A stretch of DNA of 64,000 nt from Bugula neritina (Eukaryota > Bryozoa > Gymnolaemata > Cheilostomatida > Bugulidae), in NCBI GenBank assembly GCA_964035545.1, contig OZ037772.1, positions 9,335,150 to 9,399,149 of the forward strand, written 5' to 3'. Made by a program: the position numbers and the translations under genes. A model generated the notes under the pieces. That model saw only the letters and a program-made list of their open reading frames with translations. It was not told the DNA's origin and did no database searches. Of this stretch, positions 1 through 13,000 are shown piece by piece (positions within the stretch are counted from its first letter, which is position 1; every line of letters starts with the position of its first letter).

Positions 1-40
1 GGGTTTGAACCTTGGCCTCTGCCTTGGGGGGTTAAACTGG

Positions 41-84
41 GGCCCACGGTAGGCGGAAGTTACCGTGGGCCGTCGCTGTTTAAC
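41..84 (-). promoter_or_regulatory. -1 ribosomal frameshift signal (element 1)
   Basis: The minus strand has the slippery heptamer GTTAAAC (78-84), a six-base spacer, then an 11-bp perfect stem (61-71 with 41-51) around a nine-base loop. Position relative to gag and pol matches elements 2 and 3, but the stem sequence differs while pairing is kept. Confidence 0.7.
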
Positions 85-178
85 CGCCTCTCACTGCCGC
101 GGGGGCAACTTCGTATGAAGTGCCCACCACTACCACAGCCCCAGCATATGGGGCCGCGCCTTTCGTCAACAGCTACCG

Positions 179-551
179 TCAACAGCGTTCGACTGCGGTA
201 GCATGCTCTCGCAGGTTGATCTTAGGATTTCTCCTAAGACTCTGCAGTTGCACGCGAGCATCTCGAGCGGTTAATCCAAACCGGGCTCGTAGTGCTTCAA
301 ATATGTCACAGACATTCTGGCTTATCCCATAGGGTTTAGCCGGCCCTGTCAGACATAACCGCAGCTGGATCAGAGTAACCCTATTCGGCCATCCGCAGAT
401 GCCCGCCACATCACTAAACTCAGTGATGAATTGCTCCACAGAAGATGGGAGCCCGCAAGTGGTACCTGTCCATAGGCAGCGCTGGGTCGCCTATGTGATC
501 CTCCTCTATTGCTGCTGGCTCCTGTCTAGGCGCGTCGACTTCGTCGGCCAT
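179..551 (-). pseudogene. gag fragment of gypsy element 1
   Basis: The start codon is at 549-551 and its ORF stops at 420-422. The conserved gag (retrotransposon capsid-like) body continues in another frame from about 439 to 179, with the family motif EQFI.EF followed by RLCL, AKPYG and SLRARFGL.A.DAR that is also seen in elements 2 and 3. The mismatch of frames is consistent with a short out-of-frame deletion after the 'PIF' residues. A second, larger deletion removes the segment up to the zinc knuckle; only its second half (GHF....C) survives near 110-130. The fragment is not expected to make functional Gag. Confidence 0.75.
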
Positions 552-588
552 CTTGCTCCCTGGCTAGGAGCATTTGTATTAAGTGGAA

Positions 589-605
589 TCCCACCGCTGC
601 CACCA
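589..605 (-). other. Primer binding site, tRNA-Leu type (element 1)
   Basis: The minus strand reads TGGTGGCAGCGGTGGGA, complementary to the 17 nt at the 3' end (including CCA) of animal tRNA-Leu of the AAG/UAG isoacceptor type. It is one base from the LTR end. The same 17 bases occur in elements 2 and 3. Confidence 0.8.
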
Positions 606-606
606 C

Positions 607-1015
607 TGTAGTGAATTTTGCCAGTTCACTATATTATGTGTGGGTCAACTTAAACAAAGCCACTACACCAGGTTGTTTACGCTAAAATAAGTTTATTATT
701 TACACGAATACAAGAAGGTTTATTTACTGCTAACATGAATAGAAACGATTACATAATTAGTGAGCTTTAATACACAACTACTCTAAATGTAGTCCCAAGC
801 TGCTCTGTCGGCTAGCTACTCAGCGCACTGCAACTACAAGTAGCTAGTTCCACCTGCTATGAATTAGTGTGCCCGTCCTGATTGGTGGTTACTAGTGGTG
901 CCACTGCTGTCCATAGCTACAGGTCGATGCAGTCGAACTGTACAATATAATGTACAGTATAGAGTGGACCTTTTCGATTAATACTAATATGATTGCACCA
1001 CTAAAATCTATCACA
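607..1015 (-). repeat. LTR of gypsy element 1
   Basis: On the plus strand the LTR starts TGTAGTGAATTTT at 607, directly after the primer site and one spacer base, exactly as in elements 2 and 3. The outer end is inferred: 'tcaca' at 1011-1015 is followed by ATAT, and beyond it the sequence matches the intron of the paralogous gene copies (compare about 40765 onward). The other LTR is outside the window, so the end and the target duplication cannot be confirmed. Confidence 0.6.
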
Positions 1016-1080
1016 ATATATTATTTGAATATTATTTTTATTTCTCCATAATAATTTGAAGGAATAATATTTAACCATAC

Positions 1081-2334
1081 CTGTACAGTCTGTGCCATGA
1101 ACATCACATTCATTGCATATCAATCTGTCACATTTCTTACAAGCTTTGATTAGAACCTCTTCATGTTGTTCACACACTGGTTTAGTATAAATAGCTGGTG
1201 ATTTCTTGTACACTTCAATGTCTATTTCCATATGAGATTCTTTGTAGAGCGCTTTGTGAAACTGAAAGAATATATTAAACCGTTGTATTTGTGTATATTG
1301 GCGGAAAATTCAATACAACACAATTTAGTAAAAAGGTGACTAGTTTAAAAAAGGTTGACGGGTAGTGTGTAAAAGAATTAAATACTGGGAGAATTACTTT
1401 TCATATTTCATATATCAATTGAATTAACAGTTTAGTATAATTGACTGGTGCTTGGTTGTACACCTCTTATATATCTATTTTGTCATGAAAGTCTCTGTAG
1501 AGAGTTGTGTGTGTTAAAATATGATGAACAATTGTTATATGCTCTTGGCAAGGATGAATTGTTCATTTACGTTCAACTCTTTAAAAGCGTGTATATTTTA
1601 TGCAAATTCATGATGGCTATAGTTATCATAAATTTGTATCAAAACTATACATGTAAAACATGCAGTGACATACAAAGCTTTGCCCTCCATTATATTTAAA
1701 AATTATTACCTTTTGATGGTCAGTACAGAATTTATCTCCACATGTAATACAAAAGCAAATAGCTATTTGACCTTGACATTCATAAGCTGTACAATACAAT
1801 GTCTCCAGGTCAGACTTGCCATCTTCTGTTTCAACTTTTTGCATGTCTTCAAAGTTGAGGGTTTCATGTACTTCCCTGTATAATAAACTGTATTCAGATT
1901 ATCCTCGAAGAACCTTGAGTATCTTTGGATAGAAAATCAGTTTAAGCACTTTTAAAGATGGGCAAAAAAATTCCTTGGCATTGCATAATTTTGTAAAACA
2001 TACTCAGAAAAACTTTAAGAAAATAAAGCTTTTCAACTGCTGCTTGATAAAAAAAATTTCTTGTAATACAAATATTCATTGGTAGTTAACCAAGTGTTGT
2101 AGGTGTATAGAAACCATCAACTATCTATAATATAAATCAAATAGAACAAACTAATTTTCTATTTACTCACCCACATGTAGGGCAGGTCACAGACCCATGT
2201 TGGTTGTAGTATCCTTCAATACAACTCAAACAGAATACATGCTGACAAGGCAGCTCTCTTGGATCTATCATAGACTCTGTTCTGGATGCACAGAAACCAC
2301 ATTCATAGTCTGAGGGTAGATGTTGGGCAGCCAT
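1081..2334 (-). CDS. TRIM-like RING/B-box gene, copy 1 (exons 1-3 only)
   Basis: Exons, in reading order, are 2171-2334 (RING), 1710-1875 (B-box1-like) and 1081-1261 (B-box2). All three are open, have GT-AG borders and carry all expected zinc ligands, including the RING pattern C-x2-C...C-x-H-x2-C-x2-C...C-x2-C and the B-box2 run C-x2-H-x7-C-x2-C-x4-C-x2-C-x2-H. The ATG at 2332-2334 has a good context (A at -3, G at +4). The coiled-coil and propeller exons are not in the window because gypsy element 1 sits in intron 3. By family analogy the product would be an E3 ubiquitin ligase-like cytoplasmic protein; that function is inferred. A decayed half copy of the B-box2 exon lies in intron 2 at about 1429-1516. 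Confidence 0.8.
1429..1516 (-). pseudogene. Relic half B-box2 exon in copy 1
   Basis: This intron segment is recognisably similar to the first half of the functional B-box2 exon at 1171-1261 (shared words TTTAGTATAA, CTGGTG, TGTACAC, TCTATTT, CTCTGTAGAGAG). The half that encodes the zinc ligands is absent and the reading frame is lost. Equivalent relics occur at 27061-27144 and 41181-41262. Confidence 0.6.
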
Positions 2335-3364
2335 CTTGTTCAGAAAATGAATCGGAAAGATTCCAAGCCTATGACATATAAGTTTGGCCAATTTTCATAA
2401 CAAGTAGCAAGGAGGTGGCTGTCAAATTGCTTACCACAACAAATTATTTAGAGGAACAAAAATGGTGATGTAGTTTGCATTTAAAGTTAAAAATTGATTA
2501 GTGTAAAGCAAAACTTGAAAAAGACTATATCTACATATATAAAGTTATTTAGCATCCCTTTAAAATAACTAGGGTGACCAGTTCTGATAAGTTGCAGAAT
2601 TAAGTAATACGTACCAGAGAACTTACTAGTCTAGATAATAGTAGAGTGTTACTTGATATATAAATTATCTGTTATGTAGCTCTAATCTAGCAGCTACACG
2701 TACTGTATGGTATCAACTGGTACAATGAAAAATATGTTTCATAACTAGTAGCTATTGACAACAATTATACGTGCAAAATGTGAAATGTTATTGTAGACTC
2801 AGTTCCGTTAAATATATTACCCTAAAACTGTTTATGATTCTTTACACAACATTGAACCAAGTAAAACAAAATCCTGAGGCTGAAAGGGGCAGTACCTTAT
2901 TTTGTTAGCTAGAACAGTCATGTTAGCCGAATAAAGTTAATGAAATGTAAGAAAGTAGCATTGATGTATTGAATTTCAGCACAATACAAAATATTGATAA
3001 CAGCTAAACAATATATTTAGGTTTATTGTGTGTTCACCTGCATATGAATAACTTTAAATATACAGCAGCTGATTATAAACTAGGCATAAGCTGCGCACAT
3101 TTAGTTATCCTTCAGCACAATGCTATATTATTATATCAATATATAGGAGCTTTTATTTGTTGAATTATCACGACAATTGCAGGCCTTTTAAAAATGTAGT
3201 GTCATTGTATAAAATTTTGTAATTAATGTGTTAATTTACAAGATTAATAGAAATGCAAGTATTTTTATTTCTTTTGCAATTGACTATTTCATAGTTAAAT
3301 AATGACGATAGCTATAGCTTGTTTGTATTCTTAATTAAGAGCAGCCATGCATGCATGATATGGC

Positions 3365-3520
3365 GGTAAAGAACTGCATGGTTTATAGTAAACATAAAGC
3401 CATTATATAGGTTCAAATCTAGGCGAAGGCTATTAAGCTGATGCTAAGAATGGTATTATGCAGTAATTATAATTGCTATTTTGTCACAATAAAAAGAAGG
3501 CCTTAGCCTAGCCCACATAT
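3365..3520 (+). repeat. SINE-like remnant, tRNA-derived family
   Basis: The segment has a B-box-like word (GGTTCAAATCT), then a degraded form of the tail AAGAGCATTCAGTCATAA...GCCACAATA found in the same position beside copies 3, 4 and 7. Weakest member of the family here. Confidence 0.35.
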
Positions 3521-3725
3521 TTTTATGGATGCAGGATTTATCTAAAAATTAGACAATAGCTTAGCATGCGCATGAAAAAGGTAATTGTTTCTTATTGTCA
3601 TAGAAATAAAATATTGTACTCAATTATACCTCAATTTGCTTCTTTAAGTTATAGAAATTTGTATTTTTACTTAAATGCTAAACACAATAATAATTTACAC
3701 AATTCAAACCACAATTGATTGTTAT

Positions 3726-3731
3726 TTTATT
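3726..3731 (-). terminator. Candidate poly(A) signal, copy 2
   Basis: AATAAA on the minus strand, about 515 nt past the stop of copy 2. The same hexamer in the same context (TTAATAAAAT) recurs about 490-510 nt after the stops of copies 3, 4 and 7, so it is conserved across the array. Confidence 0.45.
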
Positions 3732-4246
3732 AATGACAAGTAAACAGTCAGGTAGATGAATAAAAAATTACTCACTAAACAAAGAGTTCAAGTGATAAAA
3801 GTTGAAAACAAAGTCAGCTGGAAGGCATAGATTTTAGAACATAACTAAAATTAGATGTAATATAGTCTACTTTCACAAACTAAGTAAATTAGGAAAACCA
3901 AAATTAAAAATACGCAAACTTTAAATAAAATGCTTACAACAAGCATTAATTGCGACTTGTAAATGACAAATTTTGAACAGGGAAAATTGTTTTACGAAAG
4001 ATTCTTTCTGGATCATATTGAGCAAATATAGCATGAAGTATAATAATGGTTCTAGTAGAAAAGTTAGTTGGTAAAGCAAGTAAATCTTAGAATATAAAGC
4101 TACTCGAACTTATAATTTTTTTTTTATAAACTTTTTAGCCTAACAAAAATGTGATGGAACTACATTGCAGTGTAAAAATATGAAACTTTTAAGTGCCTGT
4201 TGTCAGCTAGTCACTATGTTATTACTTCTGCTTCAAGTTACTCTTT

Positions 4247-7200
4247 TCATGTTATTCTAAACAAACACAACTTGTTATCACCCCAACCAGGTACAGCTAT
4301 TACTCCATCTCTGATACTTGGTACTCCTACAAACTCTGAGGGTAGTCTGTCATGAGAGAGTGTTTGAAGTAACTCACCTGTAAAAGAGAAAGCTTGTTTA
4401 GTTTATATTAGTTGTAATAAGACACTGTAATAAAAGAATAATAAGAAAAGAAAAATCTGAGCTTTATATAGTTATATAGTAACATAACTTAAGTGAAAAG
4501 CAAAAAACTGTTCACAAGCAAATACAAATTCTTATTTAGGCTATCTTTGCTTCTTACACACTTATATATAATATTTTTCTTATAATGAACAAAGTTTTAA
4601 TTCTTTAATAATCATTTTACTATTACTATTATTAGCAGCACCTTGGGAAGAGACAACATATATCTTCTTCAAGGATCTGATTGATACGTAGATGAGTCCA
4701 TTAGAATCTGTACAGAGACTGTATCCACCTTTAAGATCATCACATGTCCAGAGTTCAACCAGCTGCCCATTCTCTATTTTTGCTTTCTGTAAACTACCTC
4801 TAGCAACTCCTATCAGACAACCATCTGACAAAAACTGTAAGTCAGTCGAGTACAACCAATCAGTTCTTTGTGTTTGTTGAGATGTGAAGTCATAAATTAT
4901 CAATTGTTTATCATCTGGATTCTTAACCACAACATATTTGTCAGAGACTGCCATTACTGCGGCTGTATTATTTTTTCTGTTAAACTGAAACAGTTCTTTT
5001 CTCTTTTTGATATCACCAGCCAAACACATTTCTACTATGTCTGTGTTATTTACTGCATGCAGTATGAATACATTCTGATGGTGTTCCACCACCGATGTAA
5101 CTGTTTTCACATCTGTGCTGCACAAACTCAGCCAATTCTCACCTCTGAGGAGGACATATAATCCACCACTTGTACCTACTAGTAGATCTCCATTTTGTCT
5201 ATAGCATGCAGCCATACACTGATTACTTGTCTTATGTTCAGATATGAATGTCAGTGTTGATGGAACTGTCACCAGACTCAGGCCTAGAATTGATGCATCT
5301 CTTTTATCTGTAATGATGAAATATTATTTATTTTTCCGATGTTGTTGTTTGATTTCCAATTTTTACATTGCTTGAAAATATTGCGATGCCAATTTATATA
5401 GTTAAAAAAGTAAAATAACTTATAGCTTAGCAACACCACTTATCAAAATCAATTTATCTGGCATTGGTTGTCCAATTAATAATAAGTTTTATACTAACAA
5501 AATAATTGCATGACACATATAGTTTAGCTAATATTGCACCAGTAATTGGTGGCATATTACACTTTGAGCATATAAACTTTAGGGACAAAACTGATTATTT
5601 TATTATTATTGTTTATATCCATTCAAGGCGGTGTACATTATTTTATAGTGGTAACACACCTCAAAGAAATTGTAATACTCTACTAACATGCCTGGTTCAG
5701 AGCTTGAGTTTTACTGATTGTGCATTCATCAAGTTTTATCTTTTGAACTTCCTCTGTGATTCCTTTTTTCTGTTTTACTTTCTCAGTTACATGACCACTT
5801 TGAATCAAATGGTTCAAATCAACTTGTACTTTCTGCAACTCATTTCTCTTCAACATCAGGTTGTTGTAACAAGCTTCCACCTCATTGGTCACTTTTTTCC
5901 TGTGACCTATGACCTTTTTCATGAGTTCTTGACTTGTTTCCTTAATTTTCTTTATCTGTTTGAAGTACATCATTATATAATATGTAGAAAAGTCCCCATT
6001 TTTCATTTATATAATATTTCAAAGTGAACATATACCATTCTACTAAAAGTATTTTTTTAATTTCAAGTTTTAAAACTGCTCTTAAATGTTTTGGCATAGA
6101 TATAAGTTTTACAAAATTCAGGAATTTCGTATCTTGAAATTTTTTAGCTGTTATATCTAAACTAAAAATATTTAATTTTAATGCATCAATTGTCTGGGCG
6201 AAACCTAATGTTTATGTAGGAATGATTGTCAGCGTACCCCTTCTTTTCGCAATTTTCGTATTTGCTTTACAAGTTTTTCACACGTCTGTTCCTGATCATC
6301 CAGTTCTCTCCAAATATTCTTGTCCTGATCATACACTTTGTTTATCTTTTCTGTTGTAGTCTGAAGTTGAGTCTGTAGATATGTATTTATCTCCTCTTGC
6401 AGAGAGGAAAGAGACTTGAAGTTGTGTTGATCTTCATCTACATGGAATATTGAAATAAAAACTAAAATTGTTTTGCACGTTCAATGCAGTCTATTTTTAT
6501 AGTGAAAAATTGAATGCAGTGTAAACCTTTTTGCTCGATATTTTTTTAATTTTGCATAACCTAAAGACAGTAGAACTTTTTTGAATTATTGTGTATTATT
6601 AGTAGATATTAGTAAATATGTGCATGGCTATTCTCTTATGACAATATTTATCTATGATAATCTGAAGGGTAACATTAATTATACTCATACCTGTACAGTC
6701 TGTGCCATGAACATCACATTCAACACATATCAATCTGTCACATTTCTTACAAGCTCTAACTAAGATCTCTCCATGCTGTTCACACATTGGTTTAGTATAA
6801 ATAGCTGGTGATTGAATGTAGACATCAACGTCTACTTCATGATGAGATTCTCTGTAGAGGGTTTTATGTGCCTGAAACATGATGAAAAACTGCTATGCTT
6901 TTGTATAGCAAAGATAAACATTTCTTTTTATAGTTATATATGATAACTCAAAACTCGGCGAGCTTAGATTCAAAATGACGTTTTTGCTGGTATGACCAAT
7001 TTAGGTGGACAGGAAATTTAACATAACTTAATACTACTTTTAATTTAAAGTTGTTCTATTACTTGTTTCCTTCATATTATAAAGTATAAAAAGTTGGAAA
7101 CTAAAATTAATCGTTTATATAAAAGTTATTTCTTTCTTTTTCTATTATATTATAAATATGTATAGCCATGAAAATATATTGATTTATAATACAGATTGTA

Positions 7201-8239
7201 TGGGTAATTTTTGTGAAATAAAAAAACAATAATTTAGATTTTCACCATCTACTGCTAGTAATATAAAATATTGAGCATTATCTTACACCTTATATGCACG
7301 ACACAAGTTGCTAGTCATTTTATACGACATTTAGCTTTTTACTATAACTTTTTTGACATAACATTCTATAACATTGTGTCTCCATATCACTTTTCAGTCA
7401 TTTTAAAAGGAAATGCTTCAGCATGCTTTATGTATACATTATATAGTCAAAGTTTGGTAGCTTTTATATTATATAATAATATTAAAACAAAGATGGACTT
7501 GTGTACAGCTGCTTCAAAGTTTGTATAGCCATCATGAATTTTGCATCAAAGCTCTACTTGTAAACCATTCAATGACGTACAAAGCTTTTCCCCCAATTAT
7601 ATTCTAAAATTATTACCTTTTGATGGTCAGTACAGAATTTGTCTCCACATGTAATACAAAAGCACATGGCTATTTGACCTTGACATCCATAAGCTGTACA
7701 ATACAAAGTATCCAGGTCAGACTTGTCATCTTCTGTTTCAACTTTTTGCAGCTCTTCAAAGTTGAGGGTTTCATGTACTTCCCTGTGTAATAAACTGTAT
7801 TGAGATAAACCTTAAATAACCTTGAATATCTTTGAATAGAAAAATCAGTTTAAGCACTTTTAAAGATGGGCAAAAAAATTCCTTGGCATTGCATAATTTT
7901 GTAAAACCTACTCAGAAAAACTTGTAAAAAATAAAGCTTTTTAACTGCTGCTTGATAAAAAAGATTTCTTGTAATACAAATATTCATTGGTAGTTAACCA
8001 AGTGTTGTAGGTGTATAGAAACCACCAACTATCTATATAAATCAAATAGAACAAACTAATTTTCTATTTACTCACCCACAAGTAGGGCAGGTCACAGAGC
8101 CATGTTGGTTGTAGTATCCTTCAATACAACTTAAACAGAATACGTGCTGACAAGGCAGCTCTCTTGTATCTATCATAGACTCTGCACTGGATGCACAGAA
8201 ACCACATTCATAGTCTGAGGGTAGATGTCGGGCAGCCAT
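4247..8239 (-). CDS. TRIM-like RING/B-box/coiled-coil/propeller protein, copy 2 (intact, 591 aa)
   Basis: Seven exons: 8076-8239, 7617-7782, 6691-6871, 6238-6437, 5688-5955, 4642-5307 and 4247-4377, total 1776 nt, open throughout. Residues 1-55 are a C3HC4 RING (C12, C15, C30, H32, C35, C38, C51, C54). Residues 55-110 are a B-box1-like domain, 111-170 a B-box2 whose last histidine (QHNF) comes from exon 4, and 171-326 a Gln/Lys/Glu-rich coiled coil. Residues 327-591 are a beta-propeller with NHL/WD-like blades (NGDLLVGT, GKLQKY-like, DSNGLIYVS). Known TRIM proteins with this order are ubiquitin ligases that bind targets through the propeller; target and role here are unknown. There is no filamin repeat, unlike TRIM2/3/71. 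The exon 4 donor GTACGC and exon 6 donor GTGCTG are weak, so retained-intron C termini are possible. With copy 6 it is one of two complete members. Confidence 0.88.
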
Positions 8240-8803
8240 CTTGTTCAGTTTATGTTGGAAATATTTGATGCCTAAGAAATAAGTGTGATTAATTTTCATA
8301 CAAATAGCAAGGAGGTGGTTGCTAAACTGCTTGTCATAACAAAAATAACAGAGTGAAAAATAAAATACACATGTGGTGCGCTTTGCATTGTAAAGTGGAA
8401 AGTTGATCGAAAAACTTGAAAAAGATTAAATCTATAATAAATTTAGCTATTATACCTTTTAAGTATAGTTATAATGACAAGTTCTAATTGGTGGCAGAAG
8501 TAATAGCAGACAGCCACTATATGTAGTCTAGATAATAGTAGATATTTACAGAGTATAGAAAGGTTACCTGTTTAGTGCCTATAATATCTAGCAACCATAC
8601 TGTGTGACATCAACTGGTACAATGAAGAATATGTTTCATAGCTTATAGCAGCCATTGATTACCAATAATTATGTAAGAGAACAATATGAATTTTTACTTT
8701 AGACTCAGTCCCATTAAATACTATCTCAAAATGTTTATCACTCTATCAAACAATGAAACAAGTTCAAATAACAAAATCATTGTGTCTGGTGCTCAGACTA
8801 AAA

Positions 8804-8814
8804 GGGGAAGACCC
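8804..8814 (-). promoter_or_regulatory. kappaB-like motif upstream of copy 2 (one mismatch)
   Basis: The minus strand reads GGGTCTTCCCC, differing from GGGRNWYYCC at the R position. It is about 565 bp upstream of the start codon, at the aligned position of the exact sites beside copies 3 and 6. Confidence 0.35.
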
Positions 8815-9261
8815 AAATTTGTTATAGCTAAAACAATCATATATCATAATTGGATAAAGGTAATGAAATGTAAGAACATAGCATTGATGCATTGAATTGC
8901 AGCACAATGCAAAATATTGATTACGACTAAACAATATATTTAGATTCAATGTGTGTTCACCTGTATATGAATAACTGTAAATATATACAGCAGGTAATAG
9001 TAAACTAGGCTTAAACTGCACACATTTATTTATCCTTCAGCACATTGTGATATGAATATATCAATATTGAGAGCTTTTATTCGTTGAATTATCAAAAGAA
9101 TTGCTGGCCTTTGAAAATTCAGCGTCATTGTATACAAGATTATGACGTGTTAATTTATAAGATTAATCGAAATACTGTTTTTTACTTCTTCTGGCAAGTG
9201 ACTACCATAGTTTATTAATGAGAATAACTAGCTTGTTTGTATTCTTAAAGAGCAGCTATGA

Positions 9262-9415
9262 TAATTGGTGGTTGGAACATGCAATAGCTTAGTAAACAAA
9301 AAGTCAGTTGGTTCAAATTCAAGTGAAATGTCTCTTTATTATGTTAAGGAGGGCATTCAGTTATAATTTCTAATTTGCTACAATAACAATAAAAACTAGT
9401 TAGTAGCCCAAATAT
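9262..9415 (+). repeat. SINE-like remnant, tRNA-derived family
   Basis: Contains a tRNA B-box-like word (GGTTCAAATTC at about 9310) followed by TGTTAAGGAGGGCATTCAGTTATAA, aligned with the conserved centre of the related repeats near 23480, 32085, 52940 and 55030. Confidence 0.4.
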
Positions 9416-10094
9416 TTTTATAGATACAGAATTTTTTGGCAAAATAAACAATAACTTAGCATATACAAAGGAAAAACATTATTATTTTCATTTTCTAAAA
9501 TACAATGCGGTAGAGGTACACCTTAATTTGCTTATAATTTTTCTAGATACTTTTATTTTTACTAAAATACAAAACAAAATAGTGATACACAAAACTGATC
9601 ATTATTTTATTAATGAAAATCAATTAGCCAGATAGATGAATGACAGATTACTCACAAAACGCGGAGTTAAAGGGTCACATGTGATGCAAGTTGTAAATAA
9701 ACTTATATGCCTATTATAGGCGCATGTTTCAAAACATAAAACTTAGGAAAGCAACAAAGGTAGGCCTACAATACATTCTATTTTTACAAAGCAAGTAAAT
9801 AATTAAAAAGAAAGCAAAAAATAAGTAAAATTGAAACAAAATGTTTACAACAAGCATTAATCATGAGATATAGATGACACATTTTCAACAGAAAAACTGT
9901 TTTATGAAAAATTCTATCAGGGTCATATATTGAGCAGATAACATGAAGTGTCATACATACCTATAGCATCAAAAGTAGTTGGAGAAGCAAGTGAAAGCTT
10001 GGAATAGCAACTTGAAAACCACAGTGTACAAATATGAAGCTACTAACGTAGGGAGTGCATATTGTCAGCTAGTCACTATTTTATTACTTCAGTT

Positions 10095-13000
10095 TCATGT
10101 TATTCTAAACAAACACAACTTGTTATCACTCCAACCAGGTACAGCCATTACTCCATCTCTGATACTTGGTACTCCTACAAACTCTGATGGTAGATTGTCA
10201 TGAGAGAGTGTTTGAAGTAACTCACCTGTAAAACATAAACATTGGTAACTAAATATTTGGATTTAAACATCACAATAAAAGTTTGAACCCCAATGAATGT
10301 ACATACATATGTGCTTTAGCTATAATAGTTGAATAATTTACATTAAAAGTAGCAAATTATGCTCCTGCAAACTAAAAAAACCTCTTTAGTGTATATTATA
10401 CTTTTTTACACTCATGCTATGTTTTCTCAAGGTGAACAACATTTTAATATCTGCAACAGCTATAAGCATGCGATGAAATTTTATAATTATACTTTAATTA
10501 TTAGCAGCACCTTGAGAAGAGACAACAAATATCTTCTTTGAGAATCTGGCTGCTACATAGATGAGTCCATCAGAATCTGTACAGAGACTGTATCCATCTT
10601 CAATATCATCACATGTCCAGAGTTCAACCAGCTGTCCATTCTCTATTCTATATTTCTGTAATTTACCATCCAAAACCCCTAACAAATTACTGTCTGGTCC
10701 AAACTGTAAAGCAAGCAGATTTATAAAACTGATGTTTTCTGTTTGTTGAGACATGAAATCATATATAATTATCTGCTTAGTATCTGGATTCTTCACCACA
10801 ACATATCTGTCAGAGACTGCCATTACTGCAACTATATTACTTGTTCTAGGAAACTGAAACAGTTCTTTTCTCTTTGTGATGTCATCAGTCAAACACATCT
10901 CTACCTGACATGTGCCAAGTGCTCTATGAAGGATGAATGCATTCTGATTATGTTTTACTACTGATGTAGCTAATTTCACATCCAAGCTGCATACACTAAG
11001 CATATCCCCATCTCTATGGAGGACATATAATCCACCATTTGTACCTACAAGTAGATCTCCATTCTGTCTATAGCAAGCAGACACACACTGACTAGTTGTC
11101 ACATGTTCAGATATGAATGTCAGTGATGATGGAACTGTCACCAAACTCACACCTAGCAGTGATGAAACTCTTTCATCTGTAATGAATAGATATTATTTAT
11201 TAGTCTAGTGCTGCTATTGGGTCCAAAGTTTTTACATTGCTTGAAAATACGGTCCTAATTTAAGAAAAATTATAAGCAAAAGAACTTATAACATATAACA
11301 CCATGCACCGCTGATTAAAATTAACTTATCTGACATTAGCATGTTATAACATTTATAATGTTAAAAAAATGGCCTGACCGCTATGCTATTGGCACCATGC
11401 AAAGATTTGCATCTGTAGTTCAGCTGATATTACCTAAAAACTTGTCAGCATAAAAAACTTTGATCAACAAGTAAATTTTATGAAAGAAGCTGTATATATT
11501 GAATTTATTACTTTTTTATGAGCTTGAAGTTTACTTGGTGCTGTTGCTAATATCTTTTACAAGTGAATTTTAAGAAGAAAGTCACTCAGTTTGATAATTT
11601 TGCATATCTTTGTAAGGCTTGGAGTGTAATTTATTTTAGGAGCAAAAATAAGTAATATAATATAAAGCTCACAAGCCTGACATAGAGCTTGGGGTTTACT
11701 GATTGCAGGTCCATCGAGTGCTACTTTACTCAGTTCTTCTGTAATTCTATGTTTCTGTTTCACTTTCTCAGTCACATGACTATTTTGGATCAAATGATTT
11801 AAGGTGTTTTGCACCTTCTGTAACTCATTTCTCTTCAACATTAGGTTGTTGTAACAAGCTTCCACCTCATTAGTTACTTTTCCCTTGTGACTTATGACCT
11901 TTTTCATAAGTTCTTGACTTTTCTCCTTAATTTTCTTTATCTGGTTGAAACAGACCAAGGTAAAGTAAGTTTAAAATTCCTTATTTAATATTTATTTTTT
12001 TTAAAGAAACATACTATTTTACTCAAAGTGTTTTTTTAATTTCTAAATTTTTATAACTGTTTATCAATATTTTGGCATAAACTTATTGTTTACAAAGACG
12101 CAGAAAATTAGCAGTTTAAAAATTGTCCATTTCTATATCTACATGAAAAGTAATTGCATTTAATTCAGCAGTTGTTTAGCCAAAATCTATTTTTTATTTA
12201 ATAAATCAAATATAGGCACATTATGGCTGCTATAATAAAAGAATAATTTTAAACTTACTCCTTCTTTGCGCAATTTTCATATCTTCTTCACAAGTTCTCC
12301 ACATGTCTGTTCCTGATCATCCAGTTCTCTCCAAATCTTCTTGTCTAGATCATACACTTTGTTTATCTTTTCTGTTGTAGTCTGAAGTTGAGTCTGTAGA
12401 TATGTATTTATCTCCTCTTGCAGAGAGGAAAGAGACTTGAAGTTGTGTTGATCTTCATCTATATAAAATAATAACATTTTAGTTGAAAAATCAGGATTTT
12501 ATTTGCAAGTTCTAATGCCCATTATTTTTCTAATAATACAACAGAAATAAACCTGTATGCTTTGCATTTTTAACTGTATGCTTTAGGTTATAACATAGCA
12601 TAATATTTTGACATGAATACACTATATAAGTGGTACGTTTTTCTGTTTGTTTTTCTATATATGGTAATATGAAAAACAACACTAACTCATATCTGTACAG
12701 TCAGTTCCATAAACATCACATTCAACACATATCAATCGGTCACATTTCATACAAGCTCTCACTAAGAGCTCTTTATGTTGTTCACACACTGGTTTAGTAT
12801 ACGTAGCTGGTGATTGCTTATAGACATCAATGTCTATTTCTCTATGAGATTTTTTGTAGAGAGTTTTGTGAAGCTGAAAAAGGCTGGTATGCTGAGATGT
12901 TTTCGGATTGACAGAATACCTATATAATACAATGTAGTTTATTATACTTATGGATGATTAGGTGAAAAATTGAGATGTAGATTGTCAAATCAAATAATGG

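Larger units (their letters stand above)
1..1015 (-). mobile_element. Ty3/gypsy element 1, 5' part (cut by window edge)
   Basis: This is the 5' end of a gypsy-type LTR retrotransposon reading leftward out of the window. In transcription order it holds an LTR (607 to about 1015), a one-base spacer, a tRNA-Leu primer site (589-605), the start of gag (551 downward), a remnant of the gag zinc knuckle (about 90-130) and the gag-pol frameshift signal (41-84). It lies in the intron between exons 3 and 4 of TRIM-like copy 1, whose remaining exons must be to the left of the window. The region is clearly more GC-rich than its surroundings. Gag is broken: the start ORF (420-551) and the body ORF (179-439) are in different frames, consistent with a short deletion relative to element 3, and most of the segment between the gag body and the knuckle is missing. 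Confidence 0.85.
2335..4246. other. Spacer between copies 1 and 2
   Basis: No coding sequence seen. The right-hand flank of copy 1 resembles the 5' flanks of copies 2, 3, 4 and 6 and holds a degenerate kappaB-like motif at 2886-2896 (minus strand GGTACTGCCCC). Further right come a SINE-like remnant (about 3365-3520) and the likely poly(A) signal of copy 2 (3726-3731). Confidence 0.5.
8240..10094. other. Spacer between copies 2 and 3
   Basis: No coding sequence seen. It contains the 5' flank of copy 2 with a one-mismatch kappaB-like motif (8804-8814), a SINE-like remnant (about 9262-9415) and the candidate poly(A) signal of copy 3 (AATAAA on the minus strand at 9606-9611). Confidence 0.5.

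Noticed and set aside
5506-6027. 173-codon plus-strand open frame
   Set aside because: Antisense of the coiled-coil exon of copy 2 and its intron; the family homology is on the minus strand.
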